64,000 nt of DNA, from the NCBI RefSeq assembly GCF_023078275.1, contig NC_062983.1, positions 6,255,001-6,319,000 of the forward strand, read 5' to 3'. The notes under the pieces are model-generated. The model worked only from the letters and a program-made list of their open reading frames with translations, was not told the origin of the DNA and did not search any database. Below are positions 23,151 to 34,581 of this stretch, piece by piece. This stretch comes from Leguminivora glycinivorella. Lineage: Eukaryota > Arthropoda > Insecta > Lepidoptera > Tortricidae. Within the stretch, counting starts at the first letter, position 1; every line of letters begins with the position of its first letter. The position numbers and the translations under genes were made by a program.

Positions 23151-23199
23151 CTAACTGATATCAGTATATTATTAAGAAAACAAAATTTATCAGACTACC

Positions 23200-23816
23200 T
23201 ACCGAAATAAAACTATGGAAACGGATTAAATCGCGTATAATTAATTTACAATTCATCCCGACGTTTCGAACACTTTACAGGGTTTATTTTTTAAAATACT
23301 TTATTGCACTACTATAACGACAACAGCTAAACAAACAAACAAAGAACTTAAATAGTAGGTAACAACAGGCAGTCTTATCCCTAAAGAGCGATCTCTACCA
23401 GACAACCTTCAGGGTTCGTGGTCAACCAACGGGTGACTGAGGAACACTCGCCTGGCGATGTACGCGATCACTGCCGAAAATGTCCTTCTTCGGAGCTATC
23501 TTCACGCATGTAGGAATAAGATCCGCATCTCGGCACCTCTTTAAGAAATTCAAAGAACAACGAGCGCGCCCAAGCTTATTCCCAAGGTCTTCATGTCGCC
23601 ATATTTTTGTTGCAAGTTCCAGTCCGTACTGGTATACTCGTACATAATATTGTCTTCGGTTACTGCGATAGTTACTCATGAAATAAAACTATGGAAACGG
23701 ATTAAATCGCTTATAATGAATTTACAATTCATCCCAACGTTTCAGCATTATACGCGATTTAATCCGTTTTCATAGTTTTATTTCATGAGTAGGTAACTAT
23801 CGCGGTAACCGAAGAC
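23200..23816. repeat. Repeated GGAAACGGATTAAATCGC module with long palindrome
   Basis: The module AAACTATGGAAACGGATTAA occurs at 23211, again at 23688, and inverted near 23757-23777. The second and third form an imperfect palindrome with ~65-bp arms (23654-23725 and 23741-23816). ATCCCGACGTTTCGAACAC and GGGTTCGTGGTC (interrupted by a LINE insertion) belong to the first module. I recognise the module as common in Lepidoptera, but I do not know its class. Confidence 0.65.
23285..23409 (-). mobile_element. LINE 3'-end insertion with 7-bp target duplication
   Basis: CAGGGTT at 23278-23284 and again at 23410-23416 flanks 125 bp whose minus strand ends with GTGCAATAAAGTATTTTAAA. This interrupts the TTTACAGGGTTCGTGGTC order of the surrounding repeat. 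A severely 5'-truncated LINE fits. Confidence 0.65.
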
Positions 23817-23820
23817 ATTA

Positions 23821-24470
23821 TCAGACTACTGTTTAAGTACACAAACAAATTTAAGGTAACTCAGTCAAACGTAAATAGGTAGGCATATACCTCTACTATT
23901 ATTGCAATTTACAACCGATGGGTCATATTTAGTGTTGGCAATGTTCACGTACATAATAAACATTAAAAAAAAATGGTTTATTCAATAACTTCAGAACTTA
24001 ACATCTAATTACAGACACCCATACCACAGTATAATAAAGAGTACTACAGTAGAGCCCATACGCTACTAATATTACCATTATACCATTAACAATCAGTCAG
24101 GTTATACGTACTTGTTTGTCACCGATAGCATAAAGAATCTACGTATAACTCACCGATTCCAATAAATCATTCAAGCGCCCGCCGCGCAAAGCGACGTAAG
24201 TACAAAAATCAAAAAAGCAAGTCTGTGTACACAACAATTGTTCGCGCGCAATTGTTTTGCGTATTCCCCGCCAGGTGGCGTGCGTCGTCTGCGCAAAGAA
24301 ATAAACAAATTGTCGCTGTGGTCTGTCTTTCGTAGTTTAATTTTTGATTTGTACGGGTTGTTGTTACAATAGTCTGTGTGACCCTGGTTTGCGGTGGCGA
24401 GTCGTGTCTACTCGATTGATGTTAGAGTACGAGAACAAACCACTATATTACAAATTAGGAGGTCGACGTT
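23821..24470. other. No gene recognised; possible single-copy GC-richer patch
   Basis: 24170-24310 contains CGCCCGCCGCGCAAAGCGACG and an imperfect inverted word CAATTGTTCGCGCGCAATTG. I cannot tell whether this is regulatory. Confidence 0.35.
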
Positions 24471-24472
24471 AA

Positions 24473-25068
24473 AAAAAACCGGCCAAGTGCGAGTCGGACT
24501 CGCCCACCGAGGGTTCCGTGCAAACTTTCTTTCCAACTACCTAGTTAAAATAATCTCATGTTTTCATATAACTCTAATGACTTGACTAGAAGACAAAAGA
24601 ATTATACACTAATGAGCATTATTGTGTAAGTACGTAACATATATAACTAATTTGCGCGACCTATATAGTATGTTGGTTTTTCAGGGATAATTCTTTATAA
24701 TGTTAACCGATTTAAACAGTTTTTACTTTATTGGAAAGAAGATGGTTTACGTAACATCTCGTATTCATTTGAAGTACGATATACATCAGCAAGGGTGGGT
24801 AAATTGAAAGTAAAAATCTAAAAAGTTTTTTTGTGAATTCATAAAAAATTTTTAAAATAAAAACACGATTATATTATTTTCCTCTAATATTTAGCATAAA
24901 ACAAATGTTTTGTAAATTTTTCATAATTTTTCGTTGGTAAACTTCGGAGATAAGGGCCAAAAAAAAAAAAAAAAATATAAAATTTTTTTAGTTACGTTCA
25001 ATTTGCGCTCTTTCTAAATACCTCACTTGACCTAGTGACTTGAAAAGAATTTAACACGGAACTACGAA
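24473..25068 (-). mobile_element. GGGTTCCGTG element (M), divergent antisense copy
   Basis: Starts AAACCGGCCAAGTGCGAGTC GGACTCGCCC, then GGGTTCCGTG, and ends ACACGGAACTACG about 590 bp later. Orientation is as in 34582-35166, but without a microsatellite and with strong divergence. Confidence 0.65.
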
Positions 25069-27210
25069 AATGGCAGTACAACTAAATTACCACGAAGGAA
25101 GAACTGCTTGTGATAAAAAGTCATTATTAATACTTACAATATAGGTAGATATACATATTTTAATGCAATCGGATAAAATTAGTTCGGGCTAAATTATGAA
25201 ATTTAAAATGATGTTATATTATTATTTTCATTTTGTTAAAATATATTGATTGTACTTAGTTTATGTATTTTGTAAAGTAGGTAATTTCGATGCCCGGTAA
25301 AGTTTTTTTATAACAAATTAATCCATAACAATGAGGTATATATATATTTATATGGATTAATCACCCGTAGACACTTCATCATTTTCTGCGCACAATATTG
25401 TTTTTTTTATCATGTGAAGTCATTACCGATTTAGCATCGATCTTTGAAAAAAATCACAAACTTACACTTTTCACTGAGCTATATATTATATACTTCAATT
25501 CAAAAAATACCAAGCTTTGTTATATTTTTCACCTGAAGTAAAAAGCAATTACCGTATTTGTACTGCACTAAACCCACTATGTCACCATCATTACAAATTA
25601 TCGACTAAATCGAATGCGTATCAAAATCGACCACTGAATCTGCTATCCCCACTTTAAAAAAAAACAGTTGAAAGAGGCAAACAGGCTCACAGGCAAAATC
25701 TCATTATTCGCTGACAAACCTTATTACAAAGACCTAAAATTGAATTTGCTTTAACGAGGAAAACGGGCGAATCACGTCGCCACAACATCTTTGTGCGAGT
25801 TTTTTGTAACTAAAGTTTGTCCTGCCAATTTATGTTTGCCATTGTCCCAGCGCTAGTGTCGCTAAATATGTATTGAAGTTGGTTAGTTTATCGTTTTGCC
25901 GGGTACATGGTTAAGTTGGTAGTGGGTATATAGCGAGGTAGGAGTGTGCAGCGAGGTTGCTGCAGCGCGCTGAGGGTGCAACCCTTTTGGAAATGTACTG
26001 TTATGGTTATATAAAACTGGATTAGAACATGGGCCGTCTTTGCACATGCAAGTATTTAGATGCTCTGATAAAAGTGAAAAATGAATATAATTTGTTAAAT
26101 AAATTTATGATAATGGTTTTAAGAATTAACATCCAAAGTTCCAGCAGCATTTATTTTGTGTGTAGACCTTTCGAGTTATGTATTAACGGTGACTATATAG
26201 TTTTAATACTTATGAATATTTTAATTTATCAATACTTACCTGCTCCATTCTAACTGTTTAGTTTCCAGTTTTTAGAATTTTCTGTACTTCTCTAAAACAA
26301 TGGTTTCGTACATATGTCAGTTTTTTCTTAAATTTTAAATACTGCCCTGCTCATGGTAACTTAATACGTGGAATCCTAATGGAACCAGAACATAATGGTT
26401 CTTGCGTAGAGAATATTTGTCGTAATGCTTTACAGTCAAAAAACTTTAGTTATTACCATATCATTTATGTGTAAATTAGACCTCTTTATAGCAACGGCAA
26501 ACAAAGCCACATAAAATAACGTCGCATATAAATAAAAGCACACAGTTCGTATAGACCAAATTTCCTTATTTTCATTTGAATTTCCACGCTCTTAAAGAGT
26601 AGAAAAGGCAACAAAGGATAAAGTTCTATTTTTTTACGGAAACGACCTAACTTACTACATTTGTAGCATTAAAATGACTTTATTTCACTAGAAGGTACGA
26701 ATCGGTTTCGCGCGAAAAGGTCATAACTGAGTGCTCTTATTTTTAAAGAATAGGACTTTGTGGCATTAAAAGAGTAATATTTACGCGAACAAAGGCTTTG
26801 CAGGTGCAGGGGAATGCGGTGCAAGAAATGACAGCCTTATTAAAAGTATGCCGTTTGCAGGCTGGTTATGTAATGGGTTTCTTCTTTTAATTAACATGTT
26901 TTCGTGATCTATTCTCGGCGAATGTTAGAAATAGTTTGTTCTAGATAGTCAAATTAATATGAATGTACAATTTTAAAAGGAAAGCTAGCGTTTTGTGTGA
27001 AATCAAAATATTATTATAAATGCATCTTCTCGTACAGAATTTGAGTATTTTAAGATGTACATATACATCTTAGGCATCTATGTAATTATGAATTATTTCA
27101 GCGACTTACGACAGGGCTGCAGCGTATCTATCTACATAGGTACAAGTGAGATGCAGGTATCAATAATTGATTCCTTGTCGTCAGGTAGGTTAGGTTAGCG
27201 TTTCATATTC
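25069..27210. other. Long stretch without recognisable element
   Basis: 2.1 kb with no gene or repeat that I can name. The part 26480-26880 is less decayed-looking, with words such as GCCACATAAAATAACGTCGC and a GC-richer patch, and may be single-copy non-coding DNA. Confidence 0.4.
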
Positions 27211-27212
27211 CT

Positions 27213-27427
27213 ACTAGCTTTTGCAAGCGGCTTCGCTCGCGTTAAATTAGACAATTCTGGAATGCTTTAATTATATAAACTTCCACCGCCGAGGTCACTC
27301 TCCATTCCTTCAACTATCTCCTCAAAAAAACACGCTCCGTTTTGTCATTTGATCGCTCCGTTTTTCGTGAAAGATTGACGAACAAACAGACACACACAGT
27401 TTCCCAATTATAATACTAGTATGGATT
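27213..27427 (-). mobile_element. Element L, antisense copy
   Basis: ACTAGCTTTTGCAAGCGGCT start, GGTCACTCTCCATTCCTTCA, and ATACTAGTATGGATT end. It carries a ~30-bp internal insertion relative to the other copies. Confidence 0.8.
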
Positions 27428-28004
27428 AAAACTAAAACGATCTATTTCAGCATTTTTTAAGAAACTAAGGTATAATTGAGTTTTGACAAACACCGTATTT
27501 TGATTTGATAATTTAGTTCTATAAATTAACTATATACATAGCAAAAAAAATACTCGTACCTGTACCTACTTCTATGTGCCCGTTCCATATACCTAAAGAA
27601 TAATTATTATGTCATGCCTTAATTTACGCCCAACGTTACGACAAAATTGAAAAGAGAAAGGGTTAAGATTGCGTTTTCCACAATAACAATATAAGCAATT
27701 AAAATTCGCATTAGCCGAGCGACATAACATTCAGACGAAGTGGCCACGCAGCACTAATCTATATGCTAATAGGAGCTTTATCGGCCAAAATCGCCCTTAC
27801 CTACTTATTTTATGCGGTGAAGCGCTGAGCGAAAAATCAGTTTTTTGGGTTACGATGCTTTGCCATCATGTGTTATATGATGCGTCAAAATTACTTGGTA
27901 ATGTAAGACTTGGAACGAAAATCAGAAGTTTTAGAGGGGTTCCAATCATCGACTAAACCAAAAAACGTCTTGGATGATATGACTAAAGACACAAGGAAGG
28001 TAAC
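27428..28004. other. No gene recognised
   Basis: No recognisable feature. Confidence 0.45.
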
Positions 28005-28160
28005 CAGGGTACGTAGCCGAATGGCACAAACGCTCACGAAACGAAACGCTCATAGATATCTATCTATCGCTCTTGCGTATTGACGCGACAGAGCCAGACT
28101 ACCTTATGCGGCGTTTTGTTTTCGTTTCGCGTCGCAGAAAAGCCATTCGGCTACGGCACC
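28005..28160 (+). mobile_element. MITE family G, copy 1
   Basis: CAGGGTACGTAGCCGAATGG at the left and the inverted GCCATTCGGCTACG at the right, with CACAAACGCTCACGAAACG and ATCGCTCTTGCGTATTG inside. CAGGG-type ends are seen in hAT elements, but I could not find a clean 8-bp duplication. Further copies: 28373-28490, 38366-38526, 53440-53539, 54846-55002, 57923-58157. Confidence 0.8.
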
Positions 28161-28372
28161 AGATAAGAATGGCGTAGAACCTGTAGACTAATAGTCACAA
28201 CGCGGCCATGGAAAACCGCCCGCCACTTCGCTGATGAGATGACGGTCGAACGAGACCTTAAGGAAACTAAAATTAACATCAACACCGCACTAGAGAAACA
28301 TTAATATTAGCGATAAAACTAATTTTGCTACATAAGATTTAACATATAACATTATGGCAGCATCAGGGTAAG

Positions 28373-28490
28373 TAGCCAAATGCACAAACGCTCAACCTTA
28401 TCGTAGCTGGTTATCTCTACTGCTCTTCTTTATTGGCTCGACAGAGCCACACTGCGTTGCGATCGGCATCTAGCGACGATTGTCATATGT
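28373..28490 (+). mobile_element. MITE family G, degenerate copy
   Basis: CAGGGTAAGTAGCCAAATGC, ACAAACGCTCA and GGCTCGACAGAGCC keep the family order. The right end is eroded, so the limit is approximate. Confidence 0.6.
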
Positions 28491-29250
28491 TTACGATTGG
28501 CCGGCCACCGTGCACCTAGCGAAAAGGTATACCTACCAGGCGGCCGACGAGTTGTCCTAACATTATGTATATAAGTATTACATACCTCGGTCCTAAGCAC
28601 GCCACCCCTAACCTCAAAACATAACTCTTCCCTAAACCCGCACCCCAATTACAAAAGGCCCGTAAGGCAAAAATACAAAAATATATTTAAATAAAAACCA
28701 CCCGCTGTCGCATAAATTGCGTCCATTAATTTCCGGGCCTGCGAAATATTGTCTTGAAAGGATAACCAAATACAAAAACGGGGGAAATGGTGGTGCGTCA
28801 TTTCCATAACATTTTTCCCCCTTTTCCGGCCCTCGGGCCCCTTTCCGAGGCCCCCAATTACGGCCAGCTTAAGCATTAGAGAGAATGGTAATGGGGCAAT
28901 TATCTAGGTGCACATACTTACGCTTTTTACTCTTAATAGAGGTAATTTGGCCTTTTTTCGCTTGTGTGTATTATAGGTACTTTTACAAGCTTTTAACTTG
29001 CTTTGTATATACGTTTTGACAAATACAAAGAGCTCTGACCCAGAAATGTAATTCCTATTGTATAGGTTGGTACATACAGATTTAGTACGAAATGTTTTTC
29101 TTTCGTATTTTCAGGGAAACTCAAGAACGCGTCAGGTTATACTAACGTTGACGGAACCAGCATAACAAGCACAAATTGCGCCCTTGTTCCTCGTAGATAA
29201 CCGTGTAGATAACCAAGTTTGATAACTGGTTTTGTATGGGGAAAAATAAT
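28491..29250. other. No gene recognised; GC-richer patch at 28680-28880
   Basis: 28680-28880 (CATAAATTGCGTCCATTAAT, TTCCGGCCCTCGGGCCCC, CCAATTACGGCC) looks single-copy and could be conserved non-coding DNA. There is no coding evidence on either strand beyond a 75-codon frame without a family. Confidence 0.35.
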
Positions 29251-29254
29251 TCTT

Positions 29255-29440
29255 CTTAGCTAACTGGGTTATGAAATAGGATTTTTTTTTCTTCGTAGAA
29301 AACCATTATTTTTTGCAGTTTTCTACGAAGAATAATTATTTTTTCTTCTTTGCTTACCCGGTTATGAAATGGGATTTTTTTTCCTCGTAAAAAACCATTA
29401 TTTTTTGCAGTTTTCATAACCGGGTAAGCTAAGAAGAAAA
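29255..29440. repeat. 93-bp direct repeat with inverted third piece
   Basis: GGTTATGAAATAGGATTTTT at 29267 recurs at 29360 (period 93). Each is followed by AACCATTATTTTTTGCAGTT, and TTTTCATAACCGGGTAAGCT at ~29411-29430 is the inverted form. The repetitive 77-codon minus-strand frame is a product of the repeat. Confidence 0.6.
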
Positions 29441-29523
29441 AAATCTTCGTAGAAAACTGCATACAATAATGATTTTCTTTGAGGAACAAAAAATCAGGAA
29501 GAAGAAAAGTTCTTCATACAAAA

Positions 29524-29705
29524 CTACATACAGTAGTGTAAAGTAATTTGACCTTGAATAAAGTCAAATTAACTGCTTTAAAATTGATAAAAGTAGGTGA
29601 ATCTAGTAATAAAGATGGTTTACCACCTGTGGAACTACTGGAAGCAGTGATAAACGCATATTTTGCGTTGTAGTTTCCTCGCTATAGTGAGGGGAATACA
29701 ATTTA
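29524..29705 (+). repeat. Repeat family H, fragment
   Basis: AAAGTAATTTGACCTTGAAT through GTGGAACTACTGGAAGCAGT to CTCGCTATAGTGAGGGG. It matches 48348-48500 (+) and the inverted 51430-51600 closely. Confidence 0.8.
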
Positions 29706-30735
29706 ATGCCACATCTAAGAAATGTAGACATCTTATCCCTACAACTCTTATAAAACACCATTATTTTAGAAATATTACTGAATTACAGGCATACTACTTT
29801 GCGCATGTCAAATAGCGGCTAATAGCGACGCCCGGTCAAATCCCTCTACTTAAAATTTTGCACCAACCCTTTTTATACACAAGGCACATCTGTAACCACT
29901 TTCAAACAAAAATAACCCTAAAACCAAGCGCACTAAAGTAAATATTTAAATGAGGTACAAGTAAACGATTCCCTGAAAGATATTAGTGTGAAATTGAGTC
30001 ATATGTGGGAGGAAAAGGGTTGAATTTGTGTTTCAAAATGTAGAATGAGACTCTGAGAAATTCGCATTATGTAATAAAACATTTATTTTGTACGTTTGCG
30101 AGTAAATACTCTTCTTCCCCTTATATACTTACTGTGATTTAGAGCGCCGGAGATTGCTATGATAATTTCTTTCATACTCGCTGCGACTTTTAGTTTTATT
30201 TCTTTTAGTTTTTAACTTCGTTCTTACCTTTATAAGGTAAACGTTTATTTAAAAAATGTTTTCTAAATTCTGCTATCATTTCAATTCGTCCATTTATGAA
30301 TTAGTTTGCAGCTGTTATTTTTTGCGCATTATTGTAATTATTATAGTCCGGTAACAATGTATTTGCAATGAATGGTAGAAAAAAACTTGTTTTGCCGACT
30401 TTGCATTCGGTAGCTGGGCTCGAGCTGTCTTCAAAACCTGTTTGAGCTCAGTTTTGCAGCGTTGAGCTGCAGTTTCATTGATACGCTAAAGAAGGGTTGA
30501 CTTTCAATGACTTGCAAAAAACGGGTTAATTGTATCATTGCATGTCGGTTTTTTAGGTTGAAAAACGGATTATTGTATTGGTTTAAAGTGTTTAAAAGAT
30601 TCCGGTTTGCTTTTTTTTTTTAATTTTATTACCGAGTACCGAGCTAAATAAAAGAAAGGGAAGGAATAGAAATACACGTAATGGATATTCGTTATTAAAA
30701 TGAGGGTTATGTAACGAAAATAAATAAAGAGCGTC
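29706..30735. other. No gene recognised
   Basis: No recognisable feature. Confidence 0.45.
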
Positions 30736-30736
30736 A

Positions 30737-30955
30737 TCATCATCATCATCATCATCATATCAGCCCTTTATCGCCCACTACTGAGCATAGGCCTTCTTCT
30801 AGTACGCAACTTCTCCTGGTCCTGGGCTAGTCTGATCCAGTTGTGACCCGCTATTTTCCGGATGTCATCGACCCAACAAGCCAACGGATGCCAGGCATTC
30901 CTTACATTTGTAAGCGGCCACCACTCCGTTAACATTTTAGTCCACCTGCCATCAC
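30737..30955 (-). pseudogene. LINE C-terminus and (ATG)n tail, antisense
   Basis: The minus strand encodes DGRWTKMLTEWWPL, WVDDIRKIAGHNWIRLAQDQ and then a short end, the conserved last segment of a lepidopteran LINE polyprotein. A (CAT)n run at 30737-30758 is the tail. The same segment in the other orientation is at 32286-32470. Confidence 0.8.
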
Positions 30956-30960
30956 TCTGC

Positions 30961-31549
30961 CTAGCAAGATAAAGAGCGTGCAGCGAACAAACATAAAAAG
31001 AAAGAAAATATTCTGGGTGTGTTTGAACACACTTAATTAATTTTCTCATATTTGCAGCCCTGTACGTAAGGATAAACCCCGGGAGGTCTTGTACATAATA
31101 GGTATGTGATTGGATATGTGCCTTTAAGTACTACCAGTAATAGGTACTAATTCAGATAGTATTTTTTGGTATTATGTCGTTTGTATTTAAAGGTAAAATT
31201 TTGATATTTCGTCACTACTTTTAAAAAAACTTGTATCTTCGTCTGTCAATAAAAAAAATTGTAGTAAGTATGTACAGTTCACAGTTCACAGTTATTTATT
31301 CATTAACAATATTACATTGTGTTTGAATCTTAAATCTAGGCACACAAGATCAAAACATAATATTCACATGCATGCAATAACAAAACATAATATTTAGAGA
31401 AACTGTGATACTTATATGTAAAACTGTCAAAAATATCTTCTGACAGTTTCATAGGTAGTTTTAAGTAAGCGTATTTCCTATGGAGAGTAAATTTTTATTT
31501 CGCGTTTTGGGTGTTGGAATAGTAAAAGTTGCTCTGATAACTTAAATAT
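30961..31549. other. No gene recognised
   Basis: AT-rich. CAGTTCACAGTTCACAGTT near 31277-31295 is a small tandem repeat. Confidence 0.45.
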
Positions 31550-31880
31550 TAACACGACCGAAGGGTGTTTACGAGTTTTTAAATCGACACGAGTTACGAA
31601 TTTCCTTTTCGCACGTGTATCGTACGACGTTTTTCAGTACAGATGGCCCTCCGAAGTTTCGACCTGACGTATAATGAACAACTTCTCGCACTAGTGCAAG
31701 AAGTGGGTTATTTTTTGTCAGGTCGAAACTTAAGATGGCCATCTGTACTGAAAAACGTCGTACGATACACGTGCAAAAAGAAAATTCGTTACTCGTGTCG
31801 ATTTAACACACTCCCTTCGTTCGTGTTTTAATTTATCGCCATTCGTTTCGAACTTTTTTCGGCACTTGTATCGTAATGTA
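31550..31880. repeat. Repeat C as a head-to-head palindrome
   Basis: Two copies of repeat C meet at CGCACTAGTGCAAG (centre about 31692/31693). The left arm 31550-31692 is the reverse complement of 31693-31830 with scattered mismatches. There is no spacer. The right copy continues to TATCGTAATGTACTATT as in copy 1. Confidence 0.85.
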
Positions 31881-32285
31881 CTATTATTTGTTCGGCATAT
31901 GTGTTATTAATCTGAGTATAAGGGTCTAATCCCTACAGGTTCAGGTCTGTAAAAGATGATCCTCAATATTTATTTATTTACCCATTATACCCAATCTCAA
32001 TTAGAACCTTCGTTATACCTCCCCTTCACATACCCTTATATACGTCCCCAATCTCAAATTTCCCTCCCGCGTCCCTTTAGGGGTGGTTTTGATTAACATG
32101 ATTAATTTTTAACGAAAATTAATAGGGGTTGGTCTGTTTGCTTTATCTGCAAGAGGGTAAGATAAGATATATGGGGTTTTTGGAAATGGTGATCAATTTT
32201 CTTTTTCTATAGGTTTAATGGAGTTATGGTTGTAGTATAGAAAATTCTATAATTTATTACCCTTCTGCCTTAAGGTTCGTCCTGG
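31881..32285. other. No gene recognised
   Basis: No recognisable feature. Confidence 0.45.
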
Positions 32286-32470
32286 TCAATGGACTAAAAT
32301 GTTAACGGAATGGTGGCCGCTTACAAATTTAAGAAACGTCTGGCATCCGTTGGTTCGTCAACATCCGGAAACTAGCGGGTCACAACTGGATGAGACTAGC
32401 CCAGGACCAGGAGAATTGGCGTACTAGAAGAGAGGCCTATGCTCAGCAGTGGGCGATAAGGGGATGATAG
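32286..32470 (+). pseudogene. LINE C-terminal fragment, sense
   Basis: WTKMLTEWWPLTNLRN and a frame-shifted remainder ending CAGCAGTGGGCGATAAGGGG ATGATAG. Same family as 30737-30955; no catalytic domain. Confidence 0.75.
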
Positions 32471-33354
32471 TAATGATTATGATTAAGGTCCTAATTGTCT
32501 CCGAGAAGCCTTAACTTTTCATTCATTTCATTTCATTTATTTCCTTTTAACCGATAAGTATTTATTTGCCCTTGCGTCCATGGAATGCCACACAATAATG
32601 TTAACTTGTGAAAATCTTATTCTCTTCTGCGTCTAATGTTATATCTCTCGTATCAGTATCAAGCGCCCAGAGTATTAAAGGATCGTAGGATTCGTAGGAT
32701 TTGTCTATACTGGAGCTGGTATTGGTAGACTTGGTCAAGGAACCTGATACAGCAATACTGGTCTAAATCCTTGTTTTCAAGTCACTAGCAAGAGAAGCTC
32801 AGATTTACTTTGGATCAGTGAGCCAAAATAGTTTGTTAGTTACTAGATGTTTAAGTAGTTACCAAGTCGCTTACTCTATAATTCCTAACTTTTTAAGCTC
32901 GAACTCTTTAAATCTGTTTTTATTGAATTCCTTTAACTTTAAGGGAAGGTTCTTTAGATCAAATACAATTAAGTAATTTCTCTAAAACATATAAAAACAC
33001 TTAAATTAAAATCTTACAAATAAAATAAAACTAAATTATAACTAAATCACTACTTAAAAATAAGCTTATAATAAATAATACTAAAGAAATAATTAGAAAA
33101 TAATAATAAAAATAAAAGAACCCAATTATAAAAAGAAAAAACCATCTAACAAATAGTTAGTTACTTAGTTTAGTTATCGCATCATGATGATCATGATTCT
33201 AAACCAATAAAATATTAGTGCTAGAATATGAATTCATTGAAACGTTTGTTTAAATCTGTTTGTCTATCGAAACTTGTGGTACCCTGTAATATATGTGCCA
33301 TAAATTATATAGGTAAGTAAATGAAATTCAATTGATCTAAAGGAAATTCCTACA
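32471..33354. other. No gene recognised
   Basis: Very AT-rich, particularly 32960-33190. Confidence 0.45.
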
Positions 33355-33362
33355 AAATGTTG

Positions 33363-34065
33363 GTGAGCGTCAGAATGGCGGATGTACATCAAGCAATCCT
33401 GGTGTGGTATACGTCAGGAGTTAGTGCTAGCAATGTGCCAATTGTGCGCCAAAATTCACTCCAGAGATATTTAAGAAATTAATGACACCCGCCATTCTGA
33501 CGTCAGGTTGGCGGGTGCACTTCCAGTTCTAGCTAATGGCTGCTTACTCAAGGGTGAAAGTACTGCCTAAGGTTAGTGCTCGCAATGTGCTTCCACATGT
33601 ATGAAACACACACTAATTCAGAGAGCCGTTGAAGAGTAATATGGGATTGAATAAATATATCTATAACGCCTGCTGAAATAAAATAGCAATGTTCATTGCC
33701 TGCAATGCAGCATTAACATGCAGGCGCTTTTCACAAAAAAGTGATACTTATAGATATATTTATTCAATCCCATATTACTCTTCAACGGCTCTCTGAATTA
33801 GTTTGTGTTTCATACATGTGGAAGCACATTGCGAGCACTAAAGGCAGTACTTTCACCCTTGAGTAGGCAGCCATTAGCTAGAACTGGAAGTGCACCCGCC
33901 AACCTGACGTCAGAATGGCGGGTGTCATTAATTTCTTAAATATCTCTGGAGTTCAAAGAGCACATTGCTCGAATTTTGGCGCACATTTGGCACATTGCTA
34001 GCACTAACTCCTGACGTATACCACACCAGGATTGCTTGATGTACACCCGCCATCCTGACGCTCAC
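33363..34065. mobile_element. 703-bp foldback DNA transposon with 8-bp target duplication
   Basis: Left arm 33363-33665 and right arm 33748-34065 are reverse complements over ~300 bp, with few mismatches and one ~18-bp indel. The 82-bp loop itself holds short inverted words (CGCCTGC / GCAGGCG). AAATGTTG flanks both ends exactly (33355-33362 and 34066-34073). The termini are GTGAGCGTCAGAATGGCGG, and the same GTCAGAATGGCGG word recurs inside each arm next to a TGACGTCA palindrome (33498, 33905). The element has no open frame, so it is non-autonomous. An 8-bp duplication fits hAT, P or Merlin-type transposases; the exact superfamily is not decidable here. Confidence 0.93.
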
Positions 34066-34073
34066 AAATGTTG

Positions 34074-34581
34074 CAATAAACATTTTACATCAAAAACGTA
34101 AAAGTAGAAAGAGTTGCCTTCTTATATTTCCTATAATTTTATAAATAACTAAATAAATAAATATTGGGGACACCTTACACAAATCAACCTAGCCCCAAAC
34201 TAAGCAAAGCTTGTACTATGGCTGCTAAGTGACGATATACACACTGGTACATAGAAAACATCCATGACACAGGAACAAAATATCTGTGCTCGTCACACAA
34301 ATAAATGTCCTTATCCATTTTATGTCGCAATGTCATTTTACATATTTACCTCCACATAAATATAAGGGCTGTGTCGTAGCAATTTGTCAAAAAAGCCTCA
34401 TTTATTATCCCCCTCTAAGGCCTAATTGTCCCTTCGAAGCCTCCGTGAGCGTAATGCGTAACGAGGTGCTCTAAATCGTAGGGATTTAACCCTTATTCAA
34501 CCCGTGTCTCGCTGTTGTGACAGCACATGCTTCGAGGTGGGATTATTGAGGATTTATTGGTGTAGACTTTTTAAAATTAAT
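34074..34581. other. No gene recognised
   Basis: 34330-34560 is somewhat GC-richer and not obviously repetitive. No family recognised. Confidence 0.4.

Noticed and set aside
29255..29440. Repetitive 77-codon minus-strand protein
   Set aside because: Arises from the 93-bp direct repeat; low complexity and no family.
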